DNA of 64,000 bases from JAWLHU01 sp041690255 (lineage in GTDB: Bacteria; Bacillota; Sulfobacillia; Symbiobacteriales; Symbiobacteriaceae): positions 62,001 to 126,000 of the forward strand of contig JAWLHU010000003.1 in NCBI GenBank assembly GCA_041690255.1, in the 5' to 3' direction. Below are positions 49,159-57,481 of the stretch, one piece after another. Numbering within the stretch: position 1 is the stretch's first letter; each line of letters begins with the position of its first letter. The translations under genes were made by a program, and so were the position numbers. The notes below the pieces were generated by a model. It worked only from the letters and a program-made list of their open reading frames with translations, did no database searches and was not told the DNA's origin.

Positions 49159-49363
49159 GATTAGGGCGCCCTCCTCTCCCTCTTATGCCAACTGTACCAT
49201 GTGTCACACGATTGTACAATCCAGTGCGCACCCTAGTACCCCGGTTCTTAAAGGTCATTCTAGGCACTTGGGTGGAGATCCTTCTTCTCATTATATCCGC
49301 TGACCCCGAGAATACGAAGCCCAAAAACAACAAAAATTATTCTTAATAACGAGCGGCGGGGAA

Positions 49364-49392
49364 GAGGTCGGATCCAATGCGTGCCGGACCTC
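49364..49392 (-). terminator. Hairpin after the methyltransferase gene
   Basis: GAGGTC pairs with GACCTC with some inner pairing, 34 bases past the stop. Weak T run; termination is uncertain. Confidence 0.4.
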
Positions 49393-49425
49393 TCCCCCAT
49401 AGTCTATGGATAAGGTTCCGATCCC

Positions 49426-50172
49426 TTACCGGCGAGTCGCCTCGATGATCAGACGGGTCGATCCGGGCAGGAGTGGGCGCTGATCGAAATTACCAAAGGT
49501 GGTCGTCCGAAAGCCGCAGCTCTCCAGCAGCAGGATCGTCTCTCCAGGCGTGTTATAACGGTAGGTGGTCGATAGATACTCCTTGCGGACAACTCTTCCC
49601 CCTTCAACAAACTCGCAACTGACCAGTTCCTCCACGATCTGGCGCGCTGGATCGAGCCGGCGGCTCCGCTCGATTACGGACCGCCGTCCCCCCTCACCTG
49701 GCAAGTGCTTCACCACCGCCGGCTCAACGCTCTCAAAGAGGCTGGCGTCCAGGAGAGGCAGGTCCAGCAACAGTTTGCCCCCCAGTTGCAGGGCATTACG
49801 CACTGCGATCAGGCCGGCGCGCTGATCCTCGACGGTCAGCAGGCGGCCCAGACCGCCATTGGGAATAATCACCAGGGCGTGCTTGGAGCCGCTGAGAAAA
49901 CTGGTTGGATCCCCCCGAACAAAGAGCGCCTTCGTGGCCCCTGCCTCCAGGGCCTTCCGTTTGGCGAACTCAATCGTAGCAGCGTCGGTCTCCATTCCCA
50001 TGACGGGGATCCCTTGCCGGGCAATGGAAATCACAATCCGACCAGTTCCGCACAGAAGCACCAGGACAGGTCCGCCGCTTGTCCGGGCATACTGTGCATA
50101 GAAGTCGGCATCGCCCGGGACCAATCTCTCCGCCAGTTCCCAAACCTCGGGTTGAAACGACTGCTCCAGCAT
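49426..50172 (-). CDS. Class I SAM-dependent methyltransferase
   Basis: 248 residues. SAM motif I is PVLVLLCGTGRIVISIARQG, motif II acid in VMGMETDAATIEFAKRKA, and ALVIIPNGGLGRLL fits motif IV of small-molecule methyltransferases. The C-terminal half is strand-rich (YNTPGETILLLESCGFRTTTFG). The substrate cannot be told. It is divergent from a small gene at 50295. Confidence 0.78.
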   Translation of the reverse strand: MLEQSFQPEVWELAERLVPGDADFYAQYARTSGGPVLVLLCGTGRIVISIARQGIPVMGMETDAATIEFAKRKALEAGATKALFVRGDPTSFLSGSKHALVIIPNGGLGRLLTVEDQRAGLIAVRNALQLGGKLLLDLPLLDASLFESVEPAVVKHLPGEGGRRSVIERSRRLDPARQIVEELVSCEFVEGGRVVRKEYLSTTYRYNTPGETILLLESCGFRTTTFGNFDQRPLLPGSTRLIIEATRR

Positions 50173-50294
50173 TCCGTCATCCCCCCATTTCTTGTGGTCA
50201 AGGTTTCGCCACAGGAAATGGAAGTTCCTGCCACTCTTCGGAAATGGAATCCATTTCTCCTGGTGGAACGGATGGATAGGGGGTTGGCAGAACC

Positions 50295-50483
50295 GTGTAC
50301 GACGAGTTGCACCTGAAGCTGCTGAACGGCCGAACCCTCTCCATAGAGGTGGAGCCCGGCTTCGACATTGATGACCTGGACTACCTGCCCGGGATTCGGG
50401 CTGTCTCCATTGGCAACCTCACGGTGCTGTACGAAGGCCTGGTCTACGACGTCAGACCTTCGCGGCGACGGCACCTCTGCTAG
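50295..50483 (+). CDS. Small protein of unknown function
   Basis: 62 residues from GTG 50295, 10 bases behind AGGGGG. Acidic middle (IEVEPGFDIDDLDYLPGIRAVSIG), two short strands and a basic end (VRPSRRRHLC). No membrane helix. Its stop overlaps the stop of the convergent ubiX gene by 4 bases, leaving no room for a terminator. Tentative gene. Confidence 0.4.
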   Translation: MYDELHLKLLNGRTLSIEVEPGFDIDDLDYLPGIRAVSIGNLTVLYEGLVYDVRPSRRRHLC

Positions 50484-51043
50484 CCCTCCAAGCCGCTCCA
50501 CCGCTTGAAGAGCGATGCGTCAAGACCAAACTGATCCAAGGCTTTGCCGATCGACTGATCCACGATCTCGTCAACCGTTTTCGGCAGGTGATAAAAGGCC
50601 GGCATGGGGGGGAGTACCACAGCCCCCATCTCTGTGACAGCGACCATGTGGCGCAAGTGGCCCAGGTGGAGCGGGGTCTCCCGCACCATGAGGACCAGCT
50701 TGCGCCGCTCCTTGAGGGTGACGTCTGCCGCCCGGGTCAGCAGATTATCGTTGTAGGAGTTGGCAATCCCCGCCAGGGTCTTGATCGAGCAGGGGGCGAT
50801 GATCATCCCATCGGTCTTGTATGAACCGCTGGAGATGGCCGCGGCCACATCGCTCACCGGGTAGACTCTATGAGCCAAGGCGATCACCTGCTCAACCGTG
50901 TAGCTGGTCTCATAGGCGATCGTCTCCCCCGCCGTATCGCTCATGACCAGGTGCGTCTCCACACCGAGCCGAGCCAGGGCCTCCAGCGTCCGTACCCCGT
51001 AAATGGCGCCCGAGGCGCCGCTGATCCCGACAACGATCCGCAT
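50480..51043 (-). CDS. ubiX: UbiX-family flavin prenyltransferase
   Basis: 187 residues. Typical sequence throughout: RIVVGISGASGAIYGVRTLEAL, MIIAPCSIKTLAGIANSYNDNLLTRAADVTLKERRKLVLMVRETPLH and VLPPMPAFYHLPKTVDEIVDQ. UbiX/Pad1 joins dimethylallyl phosphate to FMN to make the prenylated-FMN cofactor of UbiD-family decarboxylases. No ubiD is in view, but an FMN-binding gene (51044-51532) ends directly upstream. ATG 51043 abuts the upstream stop. Confidence 0.93.
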   Translation of the reverse strand: MRIVVGISGASGAIYGVRTLEALARLGVETHLVMSDTAGETIAYETSYTVEQVIALAHRVYPVSDVAAAISSGSYKTDGMIIAPCSIKTLAGIANSYNDNLLTRAADVTLKERRKLVLMVRETPLHLGHLRHMVAVTEMGAVVLPPMPAFYHLPKTVDEIVDQSIGKALDQFGLDASLFKRWSGLEG

Positions 51044-51532
51044 TCAGTTCGCCTCCGCCAGCGCCTGCAGTTCGTCCAGCAGGGCATTGATTACGGTGAT
51101 ATACTCTTCCTGCATGAGACTATAACGGTAGCTGATGCCGCCGGTGATCTGAACAAAGGACTCCACGTCGGACAGGAGATCGGTCAGGTGTAGCAGCAGC
51201 GCCGCCTCCTGCGGGATGACCTCCAGGGATGGGCAGAGCAGTCCGACCCGGCCTTTCGCGTAATAAAGCGTCTCCGGACCAGCGATCAGGAGCGTCGCCT
51301 GCCCGATCCGCAGGGCGTACTGAAGCGACTTGGATGAGCCCCCAAGTGCCACCACCAGCCGGTCTCTGTCGTGCGCCACCGCTCCGGGGGCCATTGCCAC
51401 GTGGGGCCAGCCCTGCTCGTCGATGGTCAGAACGGCCAGGCCCAGCCCGCCGGTTCGGAAGAGCCGGCCATTTTGTAGGTCGGCGTAGAGGCGATCGGGC
51501 AGATAGGGCCCAAGCGACCTCGACAAGGGCAT
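51044..51532 (-). CDS. FMN-binding split-barrel protein next to ubiX
   Basis: 162 residues from ATG 51532; the ribosome site GAGGGAGGG is very close, so TTG two codons later is an alternative. Sequence VLTIDEQGWPHVAMAPGAVAHDRDRLVVALGGSSKSLQYALRIGQATLLIAG is a pyridoxamine phosphate oxidase-like split barrel with FMN-binding pattern. The second half (LHLTDLLSDVESF) is helical. It is upstream of ubiX without a gap, suggesting a shared function in prenyl-FMN or flavin handling; this is inference. Confidence 0.65.
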   Translation of the reverse strand: MPLSRSLGPYLPDRLYADLQNGRLFRTGGLGLAVLTIDEQGWPHVAMAPGAVAHDRDRLVVALGGSSKSLQYALRIGQATLLIAGPETLYYAKGRVGLLCPSLEVIPQEAALLLHLTDLLSDVESFVQITGGISYRYSLMQEEYITVINALLDELQALAEAN

Positions 51533-51611
51533 GCCCTCCCTCGCTAGGAGATGATAGAAGATGGTATAAGAGCCCCGCCATGCAGCACGGCGGGGCATCT
51601 TCCTATGCGCC

Positions 51612-52304
51612 TTATATCTCTTCCAGTGAGACGAGTCCGGTCTTAATGGCGAACTTCGTCAGTTCCACTGCATCATGCAGGTCCAGTTTCTCCATGAGGT
51701 TGGCTCGATGAGCCTGGACGGTCTTAATGGAGATATACAGCTTCTCACCGATCTGTTGGTTGGTCAGCCCTTGGGCGATCAATGTCAGGACCTCGCGCTC
51801 CCGATCGGTCAACTGCTCGAGCATGGGGTGAAGCCCTTCATGCCGCTCTGCCTGAGGCTGCGGCTGACTTGCGCCCTGGGTCTGGTGCAGGTTTTCCATA
51901 ACGGTGCGAGCCACGTCTGGGTGAAGGATCACCTGTCCGGCGACGACGGCCTTCAGCGCAGAGACCAGTTCCTGGGCGGCTGCGCGCTTCAACACGTAGC
52001 CCGAGGCACCCGCTTTGAGGATCGGCAGGACATACTCCTCGCTGTCGTACATGGAGAGAATGAGGACCGGCAGGGCCGGATGCCGCTTCTTCAGCTCAGT
52101 GGTCGCCTCTATGCCGTTCATGCGCGGCATGGCAATATCCATGAGCACGGCATCTGGCTTCAGGCGCTCGACCATCTCCAGCGCCTCAACCCCATCCTGG
52201 GCTTCGCCGACCACATCGACTTCACCGCTGGCGGAGAGCAGATAACGAATACCCTCACGTAGAATGGCGTGGTCATCGACTAGCAGAACACGAATATTCC
52301 CCAC
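51612..52304 (-). CDS. NarL/LuxR-family response regulator
   Basis: 230 residues. Receiver with D10/D11, phospho-acceptor D56 (VLMDIAMP) and VLKRAA; a Gln/Pro-rich linker at about 148-160; HTH with LTDREREVLTLIAQGLTNQQIGEKL and SIKTVQAHRANLMEKLDL. The GTG start shares one base with the TAG stop of the sensor kinase (TAGTG), a tight coupling. Cognate regulator of the kinase at 52304-53344. Target unknown. Confidence 0.9.
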   Translation of the reverse strand: MGNIRVLLVDDHAILREGIRYLLSASGEVDVVGEAQDGVEALEMVERLKPDAVLMDIAMPRMNGIEATTELKKRHPALPVLILSMYDSEEYVLPILKAGASGYVLKRAAAQELVSALKAVVAGQVILHPDVARTVMENLHQTQGASQPQPQAERHEGLHPMLEQLTDREREVLTLIAQGLTNQQIGEKLYISIKTVQAHRANLMEKLDLHDAVELTKFAIKTGLVSLEEI

Positions 52305-53344
52305 TAATTGCTGCCCCCTTTGCGGATCGGGACGGTGACCCGAACCGTAGTGCCGCGTCCCGGAGCCGACTCGATCTGGACGGTTCCTCCCACCAGGACC
52401 GCCCGCTCCTGCATACCGAAGAGCCCGAGACCTCGGTCCTTCTCAGCCTTTCCAGCCACATGGACCGGGTGGAAACCCTGGCCATCATCAACCACCGTTC
52501 CGATGATCCGGGCCTCTTCCTGTACCAGGTGTACCTTGATCGACTTCGCCCGCGCATGCTTGACGGTGTTGGTGATTGCCTCTTGCATAATCCGGAAGAA
52601 GGCCGTCTCCAACTCCTCGGAGAGCCGGCTCTCCAATCCGGTGGCCTGGAACTCAGCCTTCAGGCCGAATGGCTGGACCCGCTGGGTAATGAACCAGCGA
52701 AGCGCCGGCACGAGCCCCAGGTCATCCAGCACAGAGGGGCGCAGGTCAAACATGAGGCGGCGGGTCTCGTCCAGCGTGCGCTGTGCGATCTCTTTGGTGT
52801 GGCGCAGGCGGTTAACGAGATTCTCATCGACCGGTTCGGGCCCTAACTGCTGCTCCACCGCCTCCAGGCTGACCACGATCGAGGTGAGCGACTGGCTGGT
52901 CTCGTCGTGCAGTTCCCGGGCGATTCGCTTGCGCTCTTCCTCCTGCGCACGCAGGATCTGTGCGGCCACGGCCTGCCGGTGCTCAGCGAGACGGTCGAGC
53001 ATCAGGTTGGCCATCTCGGTCACCCGAGCGATGTCAGGATCACCTTCCACGTCAGGCACCCGAGCGGAGAAGTCGCCGCGCCGGACCCGGTCGAGGGTGG
53101 TCTGCAACGTGAAGAGCGGCCGGAAGGCCACTCGCAGGATTGCGTAGTTGACCAGAACCGAGACGACCAGTCCCACCAGGATCAGGGCGATCTCCGCCAT
53201 GGCCGACGGTACCTGACCACCACGCCAGAAGGTGGTGGTGATCAGAACCGATGCCAGGGTACCGATCAGGACGATGATCCCGTTGGCCACCAGGACCTTC
53301 ATAAAAAGACTGGTCCGGTTGTGCAGGTACGAAAGCAACCGCAT
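52304..53344 (-). CDS. Sensor histidine kinase (HAMP, HisKA_3, HATPase)
   Basis: 346 residues. Two close membrane helices (VLVANGIIVLIGTLASVLI; IALILVGLVVSVLVNYAIL) with a very short outside loop, then a HAMP domain (ILRVAFRPLFTLQTTLDRVRRGDFSARV), HisKA_3 with His146 in RELHDETSQSL, and HATPase FRIMQEAITNTVKHARA with DDGQGFH and GLGLFGMQERA. The small external part points to sensing in or at the membrane. It starts right after the OsmC gene (53345), which precedes it in the same unit. Confidence 0.92.
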   Translation of the reverse strand: MRLLSYLHNRTSLFMKVLVANGIIVLIGTLASVLITTTFWRGGQVPSAMAEIALILVGLVVSVLVNYAILRVAFRPLFTLQTTLDRVRRGDFSARVPDVEGDPDIARVTEMANLMLDRLAEHRQAVAAQILRAQEEERKRIARELHDETSQSLTSIVVSLEAVEQQLGPEPVDENLVNRLRHTKEIAQRTLDETRRLMFDLRPSVLDDLGLVPALRWFITQRVQPFGLKAEFQATGLESRLSEELETAFFRIMQEAITNTVKHARAKSIKVHLVQEEARIIGTVVDDGQGFHPVHVAGKAEKDRGLGLFGMQERAVLVGGTVQIESAPGRGTTVRVTVPIRKGGSN

Positions 53345-53764
53345 TTAGACCTCCACGATCTCAAACTCGTATGTCGTCCTGGCGGTCTTGTTCACCATAT
53401 GGAGGACACCGCAGTACTTCTCCTCAATGAAGTCGAGTGCCTTGGTCACCTTGGCCGGATCGATCCCCTTGCCATAGAGCTTATAGCGGGTGATGACGCT
53501 GGTGAAGACCATCGGATCGGTCTCCGCCTGCTCTGCCTCGACGGCGATCTCGATCCGCTCGACCTTCTGGCGCATCTTCTTCATGAGACTGACGAGGTTG
53601 GTCCCGCTGCAGGAGCCCAGCCCGAGACAGACGAGTTCCTTGGCACGGGCACCGACCGGGTTCCCCTCATCATCGACCCCGATTTGGAGCGAGAAGCCAC
53701 CCCCGGTGGCCGCGTCGAATGCGAAGCCGTTGCCGTTCCAGGTCATGGTTGCCTTGTGGGTCAT
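53345..53764 (-). CDS. OsmC-family protein
   Basis: 139 residues from ATG 53764, which lies 9 bases behind GGAAGG; the earlier in-frame ATG touches that site and is too close. The two conserved cysteines of OsmC/Ohr proteins are in CLGLGSCSGTNLVSLMKKM and EEKYCGVLHMV. The family reduces organic hydroperoxides or acts on other small electrophiles. It precedes the sensor kinase and regulator in one unit, so redox stress may be the input of that system. Confidence 0.82.
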   Translation of the reverse strand: MTHKATMTWNGNGFAFDAATGGGFSLQIGVDDEGNPVGARAKELVCLGLGSCSGTNLVSLMKKMRQKVERIEIAVEAEQAETDPMVFTSVITRYKLYGKGIDPAKVTKALDFIEEKYCGVLHMVNKTARTTYEFEIVEV

Positions 53765-53921
53765 CTCTCTCATCCTTCCAACGACCGATAGGGCCGTAGA
53801 CCGTCATGGACCAAAGGTGTCTATTCGCCATCCCGCCACGGTTCCCTCTTGACGGGTCGCCACTTTAGACGTTTTGGGCGGAATCTCGGGTATCTGTTAG
53901 TCTTGCCCAAAACCGCGCAAA

Positions 53922-53949
53922 TCCGGCCCGCCGCTGCTGGCGGGCCGGA
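53922..53949 (-). terminator. Terminator hairpin of the subtilase gene
   Basis: TCCGGCCCGCC pairs perfectly with GGCGGGCCGGA, 13 bases after the stop. A weak T-rich stretch follows leftward. Confidence 0.65.
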
Positions 53950-53962
53950 CATATTGCGGGGA

Positions 53963-55204
53963 CTAGTTGTTCCAGAGGCTCTGACTCGAGGTTGTCACCT
54001 GGGGCAGCCCGTAACCGGCAGCGATGTCATAGCCCGAGCCGGCATTATTGATCTGCTCCGCGCTGGTGATGTCGTGGGCCTGGGCCCGGTTGACCAGCCA
54101 GGAACGGGTTGCACTGGCGCTGCCCTGCCACATCTTTGCGGCCAGACCAGCGATGTGCGGCGTTGCCATGGAGGTGCCGCTCATCGTGGTGTAGGCGCCG
54201 TCCTTGTACGTGGAGATGACGTTCCGGCCCGGGCCGGCGACCTCGACCTCCCGATCCGAGATGCTGTTGTCGTTGCCGTCATCAATGCCGCGGCTGGAGT
54301 AGTAGGAGACGACCTCGTCAGGGTTGAGCGAAGCGACCGCGACGACCTCGGCGAAGCCGCCGGGATAGCCGATGGTGTCAGCGTTCGGACCGCTGTTACC
54401 GGCCGCAGCAATCACAAGGACACCCCGAGCCTGGGCGTAGTCAATGGCATCCAGTTCAATCTGGGAGGGCGAGGAGGAGCCAAGGGACATGGAGATGATA
54501 TCCGCCCCGCGGTCTGCGGCCACCATGATGGCGTTGGCGATATCGTCAGCGTAGCCGCTGCCCTGGTCACTCAGCACCTTGTAGCTGAAGACGGAGGCGT
54601 TCGGGGCCACCCCGAAGATGCCGAGCCCATCCTGACCGCCTGCCGCTGCAACAGTTCCGGTCACATGCGTGCCGTGGCCATGCCCGTCGGCGCAGGAACC
54701 CTCGACCTGGGGGTTTCTCCGCTGGCTGAAGTCGACGCAGTCGGTGATCACCTTGGAGCCGTCGGCACGGGTGAAGTCGAGGTGGTTAATCGAGCCCGTG
54801 TCCAGCACGGCGACCGTGACTCCGCTACCCCCGCTGATGCCCGAAGGGGTCAGGGAGGCGTTGCCGTAAGTCATCTTGATCCCGTACGGGACCTGGGTCG
54901 ATGGGACCGTCCTTCCGCCGCCGCCCCCGGGCTTGCCCTTCTCGCTCTGCTTGGCGTCGATCGAGCGCATAGGTACGATCTCATAGGCAATGCCCCGCCG
55001 GGTCAAGGAATCGATTTGGGCCTGGGTTGCGTTCGCAGAGATACGATCCCCGAACTGGTTCCGAATCGCCAGACCCACAGCCTTCGCACCAGGAGCGGAA
55101 ACGAGAATGCGTGTCTCCTCCCCACCCGGTGCACCCGCCAAAGCCCCGGCAGAGACCGTCAACCCAAGGACCATGATCGCCACGATAGCCAAAAACCTAC
55201 GCAA
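53963..55204 (-). CDS. Secreted subtilisin-like serine protease (S8)
   Basis: 413 residues from TTG 55204, chosen for AAAGGAGGGG just upstream. Signal peptide: RRFLAIVAIMVLGLTVSAGALA. A propeptide of about 80 residues (ILVSAPGAKAVGLAIRNQFGDRI, IDSLTRRGIAYEIVPM) leads to the catalytic domain: Asp in VAVLDTGSI, His in GHGHGTHVTGTV, Asn in AAAGNSGPN and Ser in SGTSMATPHIAGL. An exported protease maturing by propeptide cleavage. It stands alone with its own terminator. Confidence 0.93.
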   Translation of the reverse strand: MRRFLAIVAIMVLGLTVSAGALAGAPGGEETRILVSAPGAKAVGLAIRNQFGDRISANATQAQIDSLTRRGIAYEIVPMRSIDAKQSEKGKPGGGGGRTVPSTQVPYGIKMTYGNASLTPSGISGGSGVTVAVLDTGSINHLDFTRADGSKVITDCVDFSQRRNPQVEGSCADGHGHGTHVTGTVAAAGGQDGLGIFGVAPNASVFSYKVLSDQGSGYADDIANAIMVAADRGADIISMSLGSSSPSQIELDAIDYAQARGVLVIAAAGNSGPNADTIGYPGGFAEVVAVASLNPDEVVSYYSSRGIDDGNDNSISDREVEVAGPGRNVISTYKDGAYTTMSGTSMATPHIAGLAAKMWQGSASATRSWLVNRAQAHDITSAEQINNAGSGYDIAAGYGLPQVTTSSQSLWNN

Positions 55205-55297
55205 TGATACCCCTCCTTTGCTTTTTTCAATCATTTTGTATGGCCATTCTAGCAGAAGCTTTGACGGAAAGCAATCATTATTGTGACGTTACTGTAC

Positions 55298-56479
55298 TCA
55301 AACAATTTGCAGAACCCTCTGCGGTTCGGCCAGGAATCGGCAGCCGTCTGGGGTGATGACCACCATCTCCTCCAGGCTGACCAACCCCTGACCGGTCATG
55401 ACACCCAACTCCAGGGTGTAGACCTCCCCCTCCCGGACGGGCTGCTCCACGGTGTTGCCATACCGCGGCCAGCGAGGGCCCAGCAGGGTGGCGCCATCAT
55501 GAACGGCCCGACCGACCTGGTGGCCGAGCGCGTGCTTGAACTCGGGGTAGCCCGCGTCCAGTAGGTACTGGCGGGCGACGGTATCCACATCGGCACCAAT
55601 CCGGCCGGGGCGGAGGTAGTCTGCGGCCGCCTGGATCGCACCAACCACCGTGTCAAAGGCCCGCCGTACCTCCGCGGTCGGCTCGGTCTCGCCCGGACGC
55701 AGCAGGTACCAGCAGCGCTGGAGGTCGGAACTATAGGCATGCAGCTTCACCCCGAAGTCGAGGTGGACGACTTGTCCTGGCTCCAGGTGAATGGGGCCGG
55801 GCATTGCATGCCCAATCGCGGACTCCGGGCCGAAGTTGACGACAGGACAGTACGGCTGGTCCCAGGCCGCCGTGGTCCCCCACTGCTCCAAGCGCTCGTG
55901 AATCGCTCCCTGAAGCGCCTTCTCGGTCATCCCAACCTTCAGCAGATGGGGCACCTCGGCGAAGATCTCTTCCGTCAGCTCAATCGCCCGGATGATTCGC
56001 TCAAGCTCGCCAGGCGATTTGACCGCCCGCAGGGTAGAGGCGAAGGGGTCCGCGGTGACCAGCCGCTCCTTGAAGGGGCTTCCCTCCAGCCAGTCGAGGA
56101 GGCTGAGGTACATACCGAGGGTCAGTCCATCCGATGTGTGGTTGTCCCGAGAGAAGTTGATGCCAATGCGGGCTGGCTTGAGCCGGTCCAGTTCCTGACG
56201 GAGGGGCTGGGCGATGTCAGCATCGTAGCCAACCACCTTCGTAAACCCGCCAGCCAGTTCGATATTGTGAACATCGAACCGACCGACGATTGCGACTCGC
56301 TCCCCACTGGCGGCGATCAGGAAGGCAGACTGCCAGGTGACGGTAGGCTCCAGGATCAGCGGGAGGCTCGGGTCACAGAGCTCACCAGTCTCGCGGCCTA
56401 GCAACAGCCAGCAGTCAAGACCGAACTGGGGCAGGAGCGAGACCGCCTGATCCAGTTTCTCATGGGGAATCGAATACAC
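55298..56479 (-). CDS. M24-family Xaa-Pro peptidase
   Basis: 393 residues from GTG 56479, 8 bases behind GGAAGGGGG; ATG 56500 with AAGGAG is the alternative. N-terminal creatinase/prolidase domain (CWLLLGRETGELCDPSLPLIL), then the pita-bread domain with metal ligands: VHLDFGVKLHAYSSDLQRCW (two Asp), KHALGHQVGR (His), VYTLELGVM (Glu), SLEEMVVITPDG (Glu). It cleaves X-Pro bonds in peptides, fitting the nearby peptidase-rich content. Divergent from the nitrate operon. Confidence 0.88.
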   Translation of the reverse strand: MYSIPHEKLDQAVSLLPQFGLDCWLLLGRETGELCDPSLPLILEPTVTWQSAFLIAASGERVAIVGRFDVHNIELAGGFTKVVGYDADIAQPLRQELDRLKPARIGINFSRDNHTSDGLTLGMYLSLLDWLEGSPFKERLVTADPFASTLRAVKSPGELERIIRAIELTEEIFAEVPHLLKVGMTEKALQGAIHERLEQWGTTAAWDQPYCPVVNFGPESAIGHAMPGPIHLEPGQVVHLDFGVKLHAYSSDLQRCWYLLRPGETEPTAEVRRAFDTVVGAIQAAADYLRPGRIGADVDTVARQYLLDAGYPEFKHALGHQVGRAVHDGATLLGPRWPRYGNTVEQPVREGEVYTLELGVMTGQGLVSLEEMVVITPDGCRFLAEPQRVLQIV

Positions 56480-56694
56480 AGCAAAAGCCCCCTTCCTCAT
56501 CTGGGTGGGTACTCCTTCGCTGTCCCTTGACGTTTCACCCTCTGCCATGCCCGATGTATTGAGCAGGCAGTTGAGTCTATTCCACTTATCCACCATCTGC
56601 CTTACCATCCACCACTAGATACAAAGTAGATGGGGGAAAGCACATTCCTGCACCATCCGACGACCGACTAGTACCGATTGCAGCGCAGCAGGAG

Positions 56695-56710
56695 TGTGAT
56701 TTCGATCACA
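56695..56710 (+). promoter_or_regulatory. CRP/FNR-type operator of the nitrate operon
   Basis: TGTGATTTCGATCACA is a perfect dyad, TGTGA-N6-TCACA, the consensus of the CRP/FNR regulator superfamily. It lies 88 bases before the cytochrome gene, a distance that fits activation from about -61 or -71. A clear -10 could not be fixed; TACCCT near 56762 is possible. Nitrate- and oxygen-responsive FNR-like control is expected for this operon. Confidence 0.65.
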
Positions 56711-56798
56711 GTGTTCAGAATCTCCCAAGGTCTGCGTAAGCCACGCACAATTCCTAGTTGGTACCCTGTAATTAGCTACATCTTCAGGAGGGGTCTGA

Positions 56799-57224
56799 AT
56801 GAAGAAGCGCTGGTGGATCATTGGCGGCATAGCTGCCCTGTTCGTCCTCGCACTCCTGTTCGGTCCGGCTGCTCTGACGGCGTCAGGCGCCGAGCCAAGG
56901 ACATGTGCCACCTGTCACAGCATGGAAGAGAAGTACCAGACCCACCTTGAGTCCAAGCACCAGGAGGTTGCCTGCTCGGACTGCCACCTGCCCCATGGCT
57001 TCCCCGATGGTCTCGCCGCGAAGTATCAGAAGGGCTGGGTCCATATCTCCAAGACGGTCTCCAGCAACGTCCCGGACGAGATTACGCTGAAGGATTCCGA
57101 CACGGAGATCCTGCTGGACAACTGCGTCGCCTGTCATGTGAACACGGAGCACGTGCAGGCGTCAGAGGCCCGGTCCTGCCTGAACTGCCACCGGGACGAG
57201 CCCCATGGCAGCAAGGAGGATTAG
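56799..57224 (+). CDS. NapC/NirT-type tetraheme cytochrome c
   Basis: 141 residues. One N-terminal membrane anchor (WWIIGGIAALFVLALLFG), then four heme sites: CATCH (36-40), CSDCH (59-63), CVACH (109-113) and CLNCH (127-131). This is the small NapC/NrfH group, which oxidises menaquinol and passes electrons to a periplasm-facing reductase. ATG 56799 follows AGGAGGGG. First gene of the nap operon; it must serve NapA directly because no napB (diheme cytochrome) follows. Confidence 0.85.
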   Translation: MKKRWWIIGGIAALFVLALLFGPAALTASGAEPRTCATCHSMEEKYQTHLESKHQEVACSDCHLPHGFPDGLAAKYQKGWVHISKTVSSNVPDEITLKDSDTEILLDNCVACHVNTEHVQASEARSCLNCHRDEPHGSKED

Positions 57225-57226
57225 CG

Positions 57227-57481
57227 ATGGTCGTGAGCGGACTGGTCCTGCAGATTGAGGGGGCGGCCATCGAGCGGGTTTGCTCAGAACTCGCAGTGGT
57301 CCCCGGCGTATCTGGGCTGCAGGTAGTAGGTCCCACGGGTCCGATCGTCTGCGTGCTCGAAACCGAGACGACCGAGGGGTCCACTTCGGTGGTCGGCCAC
57401 CTCAGAGAGATGGAAGGCGTCTACTCGGTCATGCCCGCCTACATTCACGAAGTGACAGAGGAGGATGACTCATGCAACTAA
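57227..57481 (+). CDS. napD: NapD-type chaperone
   Basis: 84 residues: VVSGLVLQIEGAAIERVCSEL, VPGVSGLQVV, the GSTSVVGHLREMEGVYSVMPAYIHE core. NapD binds the twin-arginine signal of NapA and controls its maturation and export. AAGGAGG precedes ATG 57227. The end overlaps the start of napA by 10 bases, a tight coupling of chaperone and client. Confidence 0.82.
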   Translation: MVVSGLVLQIEGAAIERVCSELAVVPGVSGLQVVGPTGPIVCVLETETTEGSTSVVGHLREMEGVYSVMPAYIHEVTEEDDSCN

